Assembly: GCA_046306335.1 (NCBI GenBank)
Contig: JBKDXM010000117.1
Location: 5,764-69,763 of the forward strand
DNA length: 64,000 nucleotides
Direction of reading: 5' to 3'
From: UBA2386 sp046306335
GTDB lineage: Bacteria; Planctomycetota; UBA1135; UBA2386
Position 1 is the stretch's first letter; each line of letters begins with the position of its first letter. A model generated the notes under the pieces. That model saw only the letters and a program-made list of their open reading frames with translations. It ran no database searches and was not told the origin of the DNA. Positions 25,700 to 35,007 of the stretch are shown in pieces. Position numbers and translations under genes: made by a program.

Positions 25700-26910
25700 C
25701 GCACGTCTCCGAGTCGGTGGACCAAGGTTCCTTCGATGTAGACCGCGCGCGGCGCATGGCGCGGGTCGAGCGGGTCGCCGTCGACCACCTGGAAGTCGGC
25801 GTCCTTGCCGACCGTCAGCGAGCCGACGCGGTCGGCGACGCCGATCTGGCGCGCGGGCGCGAGGGTCAGCGCCTGCAGGGCCGCCTGCCATGGCAGCCCG
25901 AGCCGCGCCGCCACCGCGCCCTGGAGCTGGAACTCCTCGGCGGCGACGACCGGCGCGTCGGTGTTGATGCTCATGTCGGTGCAGCCGGCGTCCCAGTAGG
26001 CCTGGCACATGCCCTGCATGCGGCCGTACGGGTCGAACTGGTACATGCGCGGCCCGAGGTTCAGCGGCGTCTTGCGGCGCGCGAGCGCGTCGGCGGCGAG
26101 CCAGCCGTCGAAGCAGCCGTGCGACAGCACCATCTGCACCGGGAACACGTCCTGGAACATGCGCGCGGTGGCGATGCAGTCGCGCAGGCCGGCGGTGTGG
26201 ATCAGCACCGGCACTTCCTTCGCGAACACCTGCCGCAGCTGCTCCAGCTCGGGCTCGAACTTCGGCTGCGGGCCCCTGCCCTCGCGGTGCGCGCGCCACG
26301 CCGCCTCGTACTCCTGGCCGCGCTGCAGCTGCCGCGTCAGCAGCTCCTGGCTGCCCATGCGCGTGGCGCCGAGGTCGCCGCTGCCGCGCTCGGGGTTGAA
26401 GCCCTGCGCGACCTTCATCGCGCCCGGCTGGCGCACGACCATCGCGTCGAGCGAGCCGCCCCAGCGCATCTTCAGCAGCACGCCGAAGCCGCTGAGGTTG
26501 GTGCCCGAGCCGGGGATGAACAGCGTCGTGGTGACGCCGCCGGCGACGGTGCGCCGGATCGCGTCCTCGCCCGGCTTGACGAGGTCGAGCGTGCGCATCC
26601 CGGCGTTGAGCGGGTGCGTCATGTCGTTGATGTCGCCGCCGCCGCCGCCGCTGACGTGGTGGTGCAGGTCGACGAAGCCCGGGCACAGCCATGCCTCGCC
26701 GTGGTCGACGACGCGCGCGCCGGCGGGCACGTTCGTGGCGGCGCGCGGACCGATCGCCGTGATGCGGCCGCCCTCCTCGACCAGCGCGCCGCCGTCGATC
26801 GGCGGCGCGTCGACCGGCAGGATGCGCGCGGCGAAGTGCACGGTCGCCTGCGCCGAAACGGCGGCGGCGGACGCGAGCAACGCGCAGGCGATGGCGGCGG
26901 GGGAGGTCAC
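25696..26910 (-). CDS. Amidohydrolase 7, apparently active (HxH present)
   Basis: 404 residues, signal peptide MTSPAAIACALLASAAAVSA. One of two array members with a complete set of likely metal ligands: CPGFVDLHHH (HxH at 83/85), VLIHTAGL and VLSHGCFD (downstream His residues) and SINTDAPV (Asp). Segments FIPGSGTNLSGFGVLLK and MKVAQGFNPERGSGDLGATRMG recur in member 6, showing a recent paralogue pair. COG1228-like (imidazolonepropionase-related) amidohydrolases cleave C-N bonds in cyclic or linear amides; the substrate here cannot be read from sequence. The end (ADFQVVDGDPLDPRHAPRAVYIEG) is standard. It is separated from gene 6 by 37 bp. Confidence 0.9.
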   Translation of the reverse strand: MTSPAAIACALLASAAAVSAQATVHFAARILPVDAPPIDGGALVEEGGRITAIGPRAATNVPAGARVVDHGEAWLCPGFVDLHHHVSGGGGGDINDMTHPLNAGMRTLDLVKPGEDAIRRTVAGGVTTTLFIPGSGTNLSGFGVLLKMRWGGSLDAMVVRQPGAMKVAQGFNPERGSGDLGATRMGSQELLTRQLQRGQEYEAAWRAHREGRGPQPKFEPELEQLRQVFAKEVPVLIHTAGLRDCIATARMFQDVFPVQMVLSHGCFDGWLAADALARRKTPLNLGPRMYQFDPYGRMQGMCQAYWDAGCTDMSINTDAPVVAAEEFQLQGAVAARLGLPWQAALQALTLAPARQIGVADRVGSLTVGKDADFQVVDGDPLDPRHAPRAVYIEGTLVHRLGDVR

Positions 26911-26947
26911 GGCGTGGGGGGGCGGCGGTCTCAGGTCAACGGGCGGG

Positions 26948-28360
26948 TCACCAGACGGGCCGCGTCGGATCGCGGCGGTAGCAGATCTGGCCGCTGACGA
27001 TCATCAGTTGCACGTGGCTGCGCGGGTCGATCGGGTCGCCGCTCCAGACGCCGAGGTCGGCGTCCTTGCCGCGCTCCAGCGAACCGACGCGGTGGTCGAT
27101 GCCGGCGAAGCGCGCGTTGTTGATCGTCAGCGCGCGCAGCGCGACCTCGTGCGGCAGGCCCAGGCGCACGCCGATCGCGGCCTGCACCGTCAGCTGCTCC
27201 TGCGGCACGACCGGCGAGTCGGTGTTGACGCCGATGCCGTCGCGGCCGAGGCCGGCGACCGGATCGCGCCAGCTGTAGTACTTGCCGCCGTCGTGCCACG
27301 TCTGCATCAGGCCGAGGAACTGCGACGTCGCGCGGTCGAAGTGGTAGTTGCGCGGGCCGGCGGCGACGGCCATGCCCGTGTCGTAGGCGTTGCCCGACAG
27401 CCGGTAGGCGTCGAACTCGCCGTGCACGACGACGGTCCACAGGCCCATCTCCTGGCGCAGCATCTGCAGCGTCTGCAGCACGACCTGGTAGATCTGCGTG
27501 TGCACCGACACGAGGTACTCGTGGCGGAACAGGCCGCTGATGAGCTCCAGCGTCGGATCGAACGCCGGCTTGCTGCCCTTGCCCTGTTCGTGCAGCAGCA
27601 TCGCCTCCCAGTAGCGCTTGCCGTCGAGCAGGGTCATGCGGATGCCCTCGCTCATGCCCATCATGTCGGTGCCGAGGTCACCGCTGCCGCGCTCGGGGTT
27701 GCCGGCCTGGGCGATCTTGAGGCTGCCCGGGAAGCGCACCAGCGCCTCCTCCGGCGACCGGGCCCACGTCTTGGTCAGCGTGCCGAAGCCGCCCATGTTC
27801 GAGCCCGAGCCCGGGATGTACAGCGCGGTGCTGATCCCGCCCGCGCGCGCGGCGCGGATCTGGTCGTGCTCCATGCTGATCAGGTCGAGCGTGCGGAACT
27901 CGGGGTTGGTGGGATGCACCGTGTCGTTGAGGTCGAAGCTCTCCGACGCGATGTGGCAATGCATCTCGACCAAGCCCGGCACGATCACCGCGTCGCCGCA
28001 GTCGACGACCTCGTAGCCGGCCGGGATGGCGACGTCCTTCGCGGCGCCGACGGCCTCGATCAGGCCGTCCTTGGTCAGCACGACGCCGTCCAGGATCGGC
28101 GCGGCCGTGACCGGCAGCACCTTGGCGGCGCGGAAGGCGTAGCCGGGGCTCGGCAGGCCGCGCGGGCCCCACTTCGCCACCTTGTAGTCCTTCTCGTCCT
28201 TCGGCCGGCGCGGCCGCCACGTCTCGAACGGCTTGTCCGGCAGGTTCGGCGCGCCGGCGGCGGACTTGGGCGCGTTGGCGGCGGCCGCGGCGGCGGGTTG
28301 CTGCGCGGCGAGGGATGCCGCCGCGAGCGCGGCGGCGACGGCGAGCGGAGCGCGGATCAC
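26948..28360 (-). CDS. Amidohydrolase 6, apparently active (HCH present)
   Basis: 470 residues, GTG start overlapping the previous stop (GTGA). A signal segment (AVAAALAAASLAAQQ) precedes a 55-residue Pro/Lys linker (DKPFETWRPRRPKDEKDYK). Metal motif VPGLVEMHCH (HxH at 134/136), LVSVHTQIY, TVVVHGEFDA and VNTDSPV are intact, so a divalent-metal active site is expected. Shares IPGSGSNMGGFGTL and NPERGSGDLGTDMMGMSEG with member 7. The C-terminal RVGSLERGKDADLGVWSGDP returns the beta-sandwich. It is likely one of the two real enzymes of the array. Confidence 0.9.
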   Translation of the reverse strand: MIRAPLAVAAALAAASLAAQQPAAAAAANAPKSAAGAPNLPDKPFETWRPRRPKDEKDYKVAKWGPRGLPSPGYAFRAAKVLPVTAAPILDGVVLTKDGLIEAVGAAKDVAIPAGYEVVDCGDAVIVPGLVEMHCHIASESFDLNDTVHPTNPEFRTLDLISMEHDQIRAARAGGISTALYIPGSGSNMGGFGTLTKTWARSPEEALVRFPGSLKIAQAGNPERGSGDLGTDMMGMSEGIRMTLLDGKRYWEAMLLHEQGKGSKPAFDPTLELISGLFRHEYLVSVHTQIYQVVLQTLQMLRQEMGLWTVVVHGEFDAYRLSGNAYDTGMAVAAGPRNYHFDRATSQFLGLMQTWHDGGKYYSWRDPVAGLGRDGIGVNTDSPVVPQEQLTVQAAIGVRLGLPHEVALRALTINNARFAGIDHRVGSLERGKDADLGVWSGDPIDPRSHVQLMIVSGQICYRRDPTRPVW

Positions 28361-31188
28361 TGCTTGTCCTCCCGGCGGTCGACGACCACGCGGCCGTTGC
28401 ACACGACGACGAGCACGCGACTCTGCGGCTCGAACGGATTGCCCGAGAACGCCACGAGGTCGGCGTCGCGGCCTTTCTGCAGCGAGCCGATGCGGTCGTC
28501 GAGGCGGAAGGCCTTCGCCGTCGCCGACGACAGGCCCGCGAGCGCGTCCGCCGGGCTGAGGCCGTAGCGCACCGCGTAGGCGGCGTGCAGCGGCAGCAGG
28601 CCGGCGTTCTTGCACTCGCCGCTGCCGAACAGCACCGGCAGGTCGAGGTCGGCGAACTGCGCGGCGACGTTCTTCACCTCGCCCTTGTCCTCGAACACGG
28701 TCTCCGGCCCGACCATGACCACGGGCTTGCGGCCCTTGAGCAGTCCGGCGTCGTCGACGAGGTCGTCGACGCCCGTCAGCACGTACGGCACGCCTTCCTT
28801 CTCCAGCAACTCGACGACGTCGGCGATGGCCGCGCCGCGGTTGCAGCGCACGACCAGCGCGGCCCGCTTCTCCAGCGCGGCGCGCAGCGGCTCCAGGCCT
28901 TCCTCGGTCTTCGGCGGCTTGGGCCGGCCGTCCTCGTCGGGTTTGCTGGCGCTGCTGCGGCGCGGCGGCGGCGAGCCGGCGGTCTTGCTGGTGCGGCGCG
29001 CGATCAGGTCCTGGTCGCCCATGCGGCCGAGCGCGATCTTCGACGTCAGCACGTCGTCCTTGATCGTGCCTTCGAGCGTCGTCTGGCCGCCCATGCCGCG
29101 GAACTCCAGCTTGAGCCGGCCGTTCTCGAACGAGCCGCCGGCGATCGGCTGCGCCGGCAGTTCGCGGCCGGCGAAGGCGATCTTGATGGTGCCCTCGACC
29201 TTCGTGCCGCTGAGCTTCAGGTCGAGCGTGAACTTCAGCTGCACCTGGCCTTGCACGTCGAGGTCGCCCTCCCAGACGCCGCTGACCGGGTCGACCGGGG
29301 CGGCCTCGGGCTTGTCCTCGGCGGGCGGCGGCGGCGCTGGCTGCGTCTCCGCCTTCTTGCCGCCGAGCCAGTCGGCGAGCTCCTTCTCGTGCTTCTTCCA
29401 GGCCTCGACGTACTGCTTGCCGCGGTTGAGCTGCTCGGCGAAGCCGCGGATGCCGTCGGGGCCGACGGCGTCGTGGCTCATGCGCAGGCCGGCGATCGGC
29501 CGCACGGTCATCGCCGCGTGGTCGGCGGCGCCGGTCTTGATCGCGGCGATGCGGCCGGCGACCGGCGCGCCGTCCTTGCCGGCGACGAGCAGCGTGGTGA
29601 TGCCCTCGCGCAGCGCCGGCGCGAACATCGGGTCGTCGTGCGCGATCGCGTCGTGCAGGCGCTGGTCGGGCTGCCCGGGCGGCACCAGCATGCCGTCGCC
29701 GGCGAGGCCGAGGTGCGAGAAGCCGTCGATCAGGCCCGGCGTGACCACGGCGTCCGGCAGGTCGATGACCTCGGCGCCGTACGGGATCGCGAGCGCTTCG
29801 CCGACCGCCTTGACGCGGCCGTCCTGCATCAGCACGACGCCGTTGCGGACCGTGCGGCCGGTGCCGTCGTGCACGAGGCCGGCGCGGACCGCCAGCACCG
29901 TCGACGTCGTCTTGCGCGCGTAGGCGCGCTCGCCGTCGACCCAGGTCTGCTCGACCAGCGTGCCGACCGCGAGCGGGTCGCCGCTGAGCACGACGAAGTC
30001 GGCGTCCATGCCGGGCTGCAGCGTGCCGACGCGGCCGTCGACGCCGAGGATCGCCGCGGCGTCGGCGCCGATCGCGCGCAGCGCCTTGTCGGCGGGCAGG
30101 CCGTGGCGCACGGCGACGGCGACCGCCATCAGGTAGTCGCGCAGCGGCACGCCGGGCGCGGGCGCGAGGCCGATGCGCAGGCCCTTCCTGGCGGCGGCGG
30201 CCGGCGCGTCGGGGCGCGGCTCCAGCGCCTTCAGCAGGCGGTCCTCGCCGCCGGGGTTGGCGCGGCCAAAGCGCACCGGCACGCGGAAGATGGCGCCGAC
30301 CTGCTGGGCAGCGGCGAGGTCGGCGACCTCGGCGATCTCCTGCGGGTCCTCCAGCACCATGCGCAGGCCGAGCTCCTTCTGCAGCATCAGCGCGCGGCGG
30401 ATGTCGTTGGCGAGGAAGGCGCCGGCGCGCACGGGCAGCGCGCCCTTGATGACGTCGGCGAGCGGGCGTTCGTCGTAGCGGTGCTCGGCCGGGCCGTCGC
30501 CGCCGGCGCGCGCGTCCTTGTCGGTCGCCGCGGCGAACGCGGCGCGCAGTTCGGCGAGCACGCTGATGCGCGCGGTCGGCGTCTGGATGCGCGCGGCCTC
30601 CAGCGGGTCCTCGTCGGTCGGGTGCGGCGTCGGCTCGAACACGCGCGGCGCGTTGAGCGCGCCCTCGGCGAAGTTGACGCGCAGCGCGGCGCTGTCGTCG
30701 AGCACGCGGGCCACGAGGTCGCGTCCGGCGAGCTTGACGACCGCGCCCTGGCCGCCGACGAGCCGCTGGCGGCCGGGCGACAGGTACGCGGTGGTCACGC
30801 CACCCTGCAGCGCGGCGAGTTGGTTGCGCTCGAAGTCGAACTGGTCGACGGCGAGCGCGTCGGGCGCGAACTGGTACTCCGAATCGGCGCCGGTCGCGAG
30901 GTCGCTGTCGGCGGCGACGATGCCGGGCATGACCACGCGGTCGCGGGCGTCGACGATCGGCGCGTCGGCGGCCGGCGCGTCCTTGCCGATGCCGCGCACC
31001 TTGCCGTCGACGACCTGCAGCCACGCGCCGCGCAGCGGCGGACTGCCGTCGCCGAGCAGCAGCGTGCCGCAGCGCACCCAGAAGGTGCGCGCCGGCGGCG
31101 CGGCGGCGTCCTGCGGACCCTGCGCTGCGCCGACCGCGGCGAACGCGGCGGCGGCGAGCAGCAGCCGGAAGGAATGCGTGCCGCGCAT
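28357..31188 (-). CDS. Amidohydrolase 5, two amidohydrolase domains with a beta-barrel-like insert
   Basis: 943 residues, about twice the family length. Domain 1 (about 30-450) opens GTLLLGDGSPPLRGAWLQV and closes ILGVDGRVGTLQPGMDADFV; domain 2 opens VRAGLVHDGTGRTVRNGVVL and closes RLDDRIGSLQKGRDADLVAF. Both lack HxH: VMPGIVAADSDL and VTPGLIDGFSHL replace it. In domain 2 a region (about 660-760) rich in alternating strands (GVWEGDLDVQGQVQLKFTL, KVEGTIKIAFAG, GRLKLEFRGMGG, LEGTIKDDVL) looks like an inserted lipocalin-type barrel found in some exported amidohydrolases. Signal peptide: LLLAAAAFAAVGAAQG. It overlaps the preceding gene by one base (TGATG). Confidence 0.85.
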   Translation of the reverse strand: MRGTHSFRLLLAAAAFAAVGAAQGPQDAAAPPARTFWVRCGTLLLGDGSPPLRGAWLQVVDGKVRGIGKDAPAADAPIVDARDRVVMPGIVAADSDLATGADSEYQFAPDALAVDQFDFERNQLAALQGGVTTAYLSPGRQRLVGGQGAVVKLAGRDLVARVLDDSAALRVNFAEGALNAPRVFEPTPHPTDEDPLEAARIQTPTARISVLAELRAAFAAATDKDARAGGDGPAEHRYDERPLADVIKGALPVRAGAFLANDIRRALMLQKELGLRMVLEDPQEIAEVADLAAAQQVGAIFRVPVRFGRANPGGEDRLLKALEPRPDAPAAAARKGLRIGLAPAPGVPLRDYLMAVAVAVRHGLPADKALRAIGADAAAILGVDGRVGTLQPGMDADFVVLSGDPLAVGTLVEQTWVDGERAYARKTTSTVLAVRAGLVHDGTGRTVRNGVVLMQDGRVKAVGEALAIPYGAEVIDLPDAVVTPGLIDGFSHLGLAGDGMLVPPGQPDQRLHDAIAHDDPMFAPALREGITTLLVAGKDGAPVAGRIAAIKTGAADHAAMTVRPIAGLRMSHDAVGPDGIRGFAEQLNRGKQYVEAWKKHEKELADWLGGKKAETQPAPPPPAEDKPEAAPVDPVSGVWEGDLDVQGQVQLKFTLDLKLSGTKVEGTIKIAFAGRELPAQPIAGGSFENGRLKLEFRGMGGQTTLEGTIKDDVLTSKIALGRMGDQDLIARRTSKTAGSPPPRRSSASKPDEDGRPKPPKTEEGLEPLRAALEKRAALVVRCNRGAAIADVVELLEKEGVPYVLTGVDDLVDDAGLLKGRKPVVMVGPETVFEDKGEVKNVAAQFADLDLPVLFGSGECKNAGLLPLHAAYAVRYGLSPADALAGLSSATAKAFRLDDRIGSLQKGRDADLVAFSGNPFEPQSRVLVVVCNGRVVVDRREDKQ

Positions 31189-32627
31189 CAGCGGACCTCG
31201 CGGCCGTCGCCGCCGGACTTGGGCGCGTCCTGCTTGCCGCCCTCGGCCTTCGCCGGTTCGGCCTTGGCGGGCTCGGCGCCGTCCTTCTTGTCGCCGTCCT
31301 TCTTGTCGGTTTCCTTCTTCTCGGTTTCCTTCTTCTCCGGGCCGGCGGCCTTGCTGGCCTTGGCCTTCTCGGCCTCGAACAGGTACTGCAGGCGCGGGTC
31401 CTTGCTGCGCTCGTAGACGACCTGGCCTTCGAGCACGACGGTCTCGACCCACGTCGTCGCCTGCAGCGGATCGCCGGTCAGGATCTGCAGGTTGCCGAGC
31501 TTGCCCTCGCCGAGCGAGCCGATCTGGTCGCCGAGGCCGAGCAACTGCGCGGGCACCATGGTCAGCGCCTCGATGGCCTTGTCGCGCGCGATGCCGTTGC
31601 GCACGCACGCGCCGAGCTGCCACCACGGGTAGCTCGTCGGGCCGCCGAGGCCCAGCGTCAGCGCGAACGGCACGCCGGCGTCGGCGAGCAGCTTGGCGGT
31701 GCAGAAGCGCTTCTCCTTCTGCGTCTCCTCGTCGGTCTCGAAGTACTCGATGGCGTCGTCGAGCACGACCGGCTTGCCGAGCTTCTTCACCAGTCCGACG
31801 GCCTCGTCGATGTTGCTGCCGAGCACGATCTGCAGGTCGAGGTCCTGCGCCAGCCGCAGCGCCTCGTCCATCTCGGCGAAGCTCGGCACGTACAGCCAGC
31901 CCTTCTGCTTCTTCTGCACGAGGTCGACCGCGCCCTTCTTGGTGCGGTCGATCTCCTCCGTCCACTTCTTGTCGGCCGGGATCGCGCCCGCCGCCTGCTC
32001 CTTCTCGAACTCGCCCTTGCGGCGGTCGAAGTCGGCGAGGTACTCGCGCACGTCGGCGATGGCGCGGCGCAGGCGCCGGATCTGCTGCAGCCGGCCGCCG
32101 CCGCCGCCCGACGCGAGCGACATCTTCATGCCGGTGTTGGCGGCGATCGTCATGTCCTCGACCGTGCGCCCGAACGGCCGCACGACCATGCCCTGGCCGG
32201 CGAGCAGCGTCTGGTTGCCGGGCATCACGTGCACGGCGCCGACGCCGTTGCGCAGGCAGTCCTCGAAGTACACGGCCGCGGGGTCGATCGCGTCGGCGAC
32301 CGTCAGCCACGTCACGTTGTGCATTTTCTCGTTGACGTTGCGCACGCCGCGCTGCGAGTGCGCGACGACCCACGTCGGCATCACGGTCTTGCCGGTGGCG
32401 TCGATCACCTTGGCGGCCCACGGGATCTCGACCTCGGACTGCTTGCCGACCTTGGTGATGCGCCCGTTCTGGATCAGCACGACGCCGTCGTCGACGACGG
32501 GGCCGCTGACGGGGACGATGCGGCTCGCCTTGACAGCGAGCAGGTCCTGGGCGACGGCGGGCAGGGCCGCGAGCGCGGCGGCGACGGCGCAACGAAGGAG
32601 CGAAGCGGGGAGCGACATGGAGTGCAT
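31188..32627 (-). CDS. Amidohydrolase-superfamily protein 4, HxH lost, Lys-rich tail
   Basis: 479 residues from ATG 32627 (an ATG at 32618 gives 476). Signal peptide LLRCAVAAALAALPAVAQ. Family ends: ASRIVPVSGPVVDDGVVLIQ and AQLLGLGDQIGSLGEGKLGN. The metal motif is replaced by TVMPTWVVAHSQRGV. It has a charged coiled-coil-like segment (about 195-250, DFDRRKGEFEKEQAAGAIPA and onward) and ends with about 70 residues of Lys/Glu/Ala repeats (KKETEKKETDKKDGDKKDG), likely disordered. The first 154 bases overlap the 3' end of gene 3 in another frame. Confidence 0.82.
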   Translation of the reverse strand: MHSMSLPASLLRCAVAAALAALPAVAQDLLAVKASRIVPVSGPVVDDGVVLIQNGRITKVGKQSEVEIPWAAKVIDATGKTVMPTWVVAHSQRGVRNVNEKMHNVTWLTVADAIDPAAVYFEDCLRNGVGAVHVMPGNQTLLAGQGMVVRPFGRTVEDMTIAANTGMKMSLASGGGGGRLQQIRRLRRAIADVREYLADFDRRKGEFEKEQAAGAIPADKKWTEEIDRTKKGAVDLVQKKQKGWLYVPSFAEMDEALRLAQDLDLQIVLGSNIDEAVGLVKKLGKPVVLDDAIEYFETDEETQKEKRFCTAKLLADAGVPFALTLGLGGPTSYPWWQLGACVRNGIARDKAIEALTMVPAQLLGLGDQIGSLGEGKLGNLQILTGDPLQATTWVETVVLEGQVVYERSKDPRLQYLFEAEKAKASKAAGPEKKETEKKETDKKDGDKKDGAEPAKAEPAKAEGGKQDAPKSGGDGREVR

Positions 32628-33850
32628 CGGATGACCTGCACGGCGATGCCGTCGATGTGGACCGACGCGGCCGCGGCGGCCGGGTCGAGGGGGTCGGTGG
32701 ACCAGATCACGAAGTCGGCGTCCTTGCCCTTCTGCAGGCTGCCGGTGCGCTGGTCGATGCCAAGCAGCTTGGCGGGAGCGATGGTCACGGCGTCGAGCGC
32801 GCGCGCGGCGTCGAGGCCGTTGCGCGCGGCGAACATCGCTTCGCGCACGAGGTCGAGCGCGGCGAGGTTGCTGCCGGTGGTGATGACGAACGGCACGCCG
32901 GCGTCGGCGAGCAGGCGCACGGTGGCGCTGCGCGGGTCGGCGCCGTCGCCGGCGGCGCTGCCGGCGACCGCGGTGGCGCTCGGCGCGCCGAGCATCACGG
33001 TCGTGCCGGCGGCCTTCAGTTCGCCGACCAGCATGTGCGCGTCCTGCGCGTCGTCGAGCACGGTGCGGTAGCCGAACTCGGCGGCCAGCCGCAGGGCGGT
33101 GCGCAGGTCCTGCTCGGAGCGCGCGGTGGTCACCGCAGTGAGCTGGCCGCGCAGCACGCGCGCCAGCACCTCGATCCCGGGGCTCGGCGGCGCGCCCGGT
33201 GCGCCGACGCTCTGCTCCATCGCTTCCTTGGCGTCGAAGAACGCCTTGCGCGCGGCCCACACCACGCCCATGCGCGTCGTCGGCCGGCGGTAGTAGATCG
33301 AGTCGACCGAGCCGCCGCGGATCGCGCGGTTGCCCATCGACGGCTCGCTGCCCATGACGATGCGCAGGCTGGCGTCGTTCTTGACCACCATCGCCTGCGG
33401 GTCGGCGGCGTGCGTCTTGAGCACGACGCCGAGGCCGCCGATCACGCTGCGCGAACCCGGCATGACGTGCACGGTGGTGACGCCGGCGCTGCGCGCGCGC
33501 ACGAACGACGGGTCGTCGGGGTCGAGGCTGTCGAGCACGCGCAGGTGCGGCGTCACCTCGGCGCCGTTCTCGTTCATGTCCGGCGTGTTGCCGGCGCGGA
33601 ACGAGGCGTCGATCAGGCCCGGCGTGATGGTCTTGCCGGCGCAGTCGACGACGGTGGCGCCGTCGGGCACCGGCGTGTCGGCGCCGCCGATGGCGAGCAC
33701 CTTGCCGCCGCTGACGACGAGCACGCCGTTGGCGATCGCCGGCGCGCCGCCCGGCAGGATGCGGGCGTTGCGGTAGACGGCGACGCCGTCCTGGGCGGGC
33801 AGCAGGGCCGCGAGCGCGAGCGCGGCGGCGAGGGGGAGCGAGCGGTGCAT
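32474..33850 (-). CDS. Amidohydrolase-superfamily protein 3, HxH lost, with run-on C-terminus
   Basis: 458 residues. Signal peptide LPLAAALALAALLPAQ. Beta-sandwich ends are normal (NARILPGGAPAIANGVLVV, then ITPGLID and LLGIDQRTGSLQKGKDADF) but the HxH place reads ASFRAG. The expected end is just after VHIDGIAVQVIR; instead the frame has no stop and runs 50 residues into the next gene. At the point where other junctions have a stop, codon TGC (32624-32626) stands where TGA would give the usual ATGA overlap. The extension (CTPCRSPLRSFVAPS and onward, Ser/Pro/Arg-rich) looks like a shadow frame rather than a real domain. Confidence 0.8.
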   Translation of the reverse strand: MHRSLPLAAALALAALLPAQDGVAVYRNARILPGGAPAIANGVLVVSGGKVLAIGGADTPVPDGATVVDCAGKTITPGLIDASFRAGNTPDMNENGAEVTPHLRVLDSLDPDDPSFVRARSAGVTTVHVMPGSRSVIGGLGVVLKTHAADPQAMVVKNDASLRIVMGSEPSMGNRAIRGGSVDSIYYRRPTTRMGVVWAARKAFFDAKEAMEQSVGAPGAPPSPGIEVLARVLRGQLTAVTTARSEQDLRTALRLAAEFGYRTVLDDAQDAHMLVGELKAAGTTVMLGAPSATAVAGSAAGDGADPRSATVRLLADAGVPFVITTGSNLAALDLVREAMFAARNGLDAARALDAVTIAPAKLLGIDQRTGSLQKGKDADFVIWSTDPLDPAAAAASVHIDGIAVQVIRCTPCRSPLRSFVAPSPPRSRPCPPSPRTCSLSRRAASSPSAAPSSTTASC

Positions 33851-35007
33851 CAGCGGCCTCCGGCGGCGGTGGACGAAGCAGCGGGCGCGGCGGCCGACGG
33901 TTGGCCGCCGTGGACGCGCGCGCCATCGACGTAGACGGCGCGCAGCGACGAACCGAGGTCGAGCGGATCGCCGCTCCAGACCGCGAAGTCGGCGGCGCAG
34001 CCCTGGCGCAGCGCGCCGACCTGCCCCGCCGCGCCGAACATCGTCGCCGTGGCGCGGCCGAGCGCGGCCCACGCCGTCTGGCGGTCGAGGCCGTGGCGCA
34101 CGGCGAGCACGGCCGACAGGCGCGTCTGTTCGGGGTTGCCGCTGAAGCAGAACGGCACGCCGGCTTCGGCGAAGCGCGCCGGCAGTTCGAGTTGCGCGCG
34201 GCGCATCTCGGGCGCGAGCGGCGCCAGCACCACCGCCGCGCGCGGCGCGCCGAGTCGCGGCAGCGCCTTGTCGGCGTCGCGCGCGCCGACCAACACCGGC
34301 TCGAAGCCGAAGTCGCGCGCGAGGTCGAGCGCGGCCTGCAGTTCGACCAGCGCGTCGGCGGCGATCGCCACCTTGCGGCCGCCCTGCAGCACGGCGCGCA
34401 GCACGGCGACGTCCGGGCCGGCGGCGGCGGCCGACTTCGCCTGCGCGAAGGCGCTGCGCAGCAGGTCGACGCCGCCCATCAGCGAGGTCGGCGGCCGCTC
34501 GGGATTGCGCGCCGCGGCGGTCAGCGACAGCGCGAGGTGCAGGTCGGCGGTGGCGATGCGGCCGCCGCTGGCGCCCGGCTTGACCAGCGCGCCGAGGCCG
34601 CCGGCGAGGTTGCGCGGCGATGGCGCCAGCACGGCCGCGGTGAAGCCCGCGCGCGGCAGCTTGGCGAGTTCGTCCTGCCACGGATCGAAGGCTTCGGCGG
34701 CGCGCAGGTCGGGCGTGAACGGCAGGGCGCCTTCGGCGAGGTCGCCGTCGCGGCCGAGCGTCGTCGGCGCCAGCACGAAGCCCGGCACCACGACCGCGTC
34801 GCCACAGTCGACGAGCGTCGCCTTGGCGGCGGCGTCGGCGGGCACGTCGCTGCCGACGTACGCGACCTTGCCGTCGCGCACGAGGAAACGGCCGTCGGTC
34901 AGCACCGTGTCCGGCGCGACGACGACCGTCTTGGCGCGGACCAGCAGGTCCTGCGCAGGGAGCGTCGCGGCGAGCGCGAGCAGGGTGGACGGCAGCAGCG
35001 CGCGCAT
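33850..35007 (-). CDS. Amidohydrolase-superfamily protein 2, HxH lost
   Basis: 385 residues, the shortest of the array. Signal peptide MRALLPSTLLALAATLPAQ. It keeps KTVVVAPDTVLTDGRFLV, CGDAVVVPGFV and the C-terminal QVGALRQGCAADFAVWSGDPLD, but VPGFV is followed by LAPTTLG with no metal ligands. The central barrel is compact, with no insert. The start overlaps the upstream stop by one base (TGATG), and its own stop is arranged the same way with gene 3. Confidence 0.85.
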   Translation of the reverse strand: MRALLPSTLLALAATLPAQDLLVRAKTVVVAPDTVLTDGRFLVRDGKVAYVGSDVPADAAAKATLVDCGDAVVVPGFVLAPTTLGRDGDLAEGALPFTPDLRAAEAFDPWQDELAKLPRAGFTAAVLAPSPRNLAGGLGALVKPGASGGRIATADLHLALSLTAAARNPERPPTSLMGGVDLLRSAFAQAKSAAAAGPDVAVLRAVLQGGRKVAIAADALVELQAALDLARDFGFEPVLVGARDADKALPRLGAPRAAVVLAPLAPEMRRAQLELPARFAEAGVPFCFSGNPEQTRLSAVLAVRHGLDRQTAWAALGRATATMFGAAGQVGALRQGCAADFAVWSGDPLDLGSSLRAVYVDGARVHGGQPSAAAPAASSTAAGGR

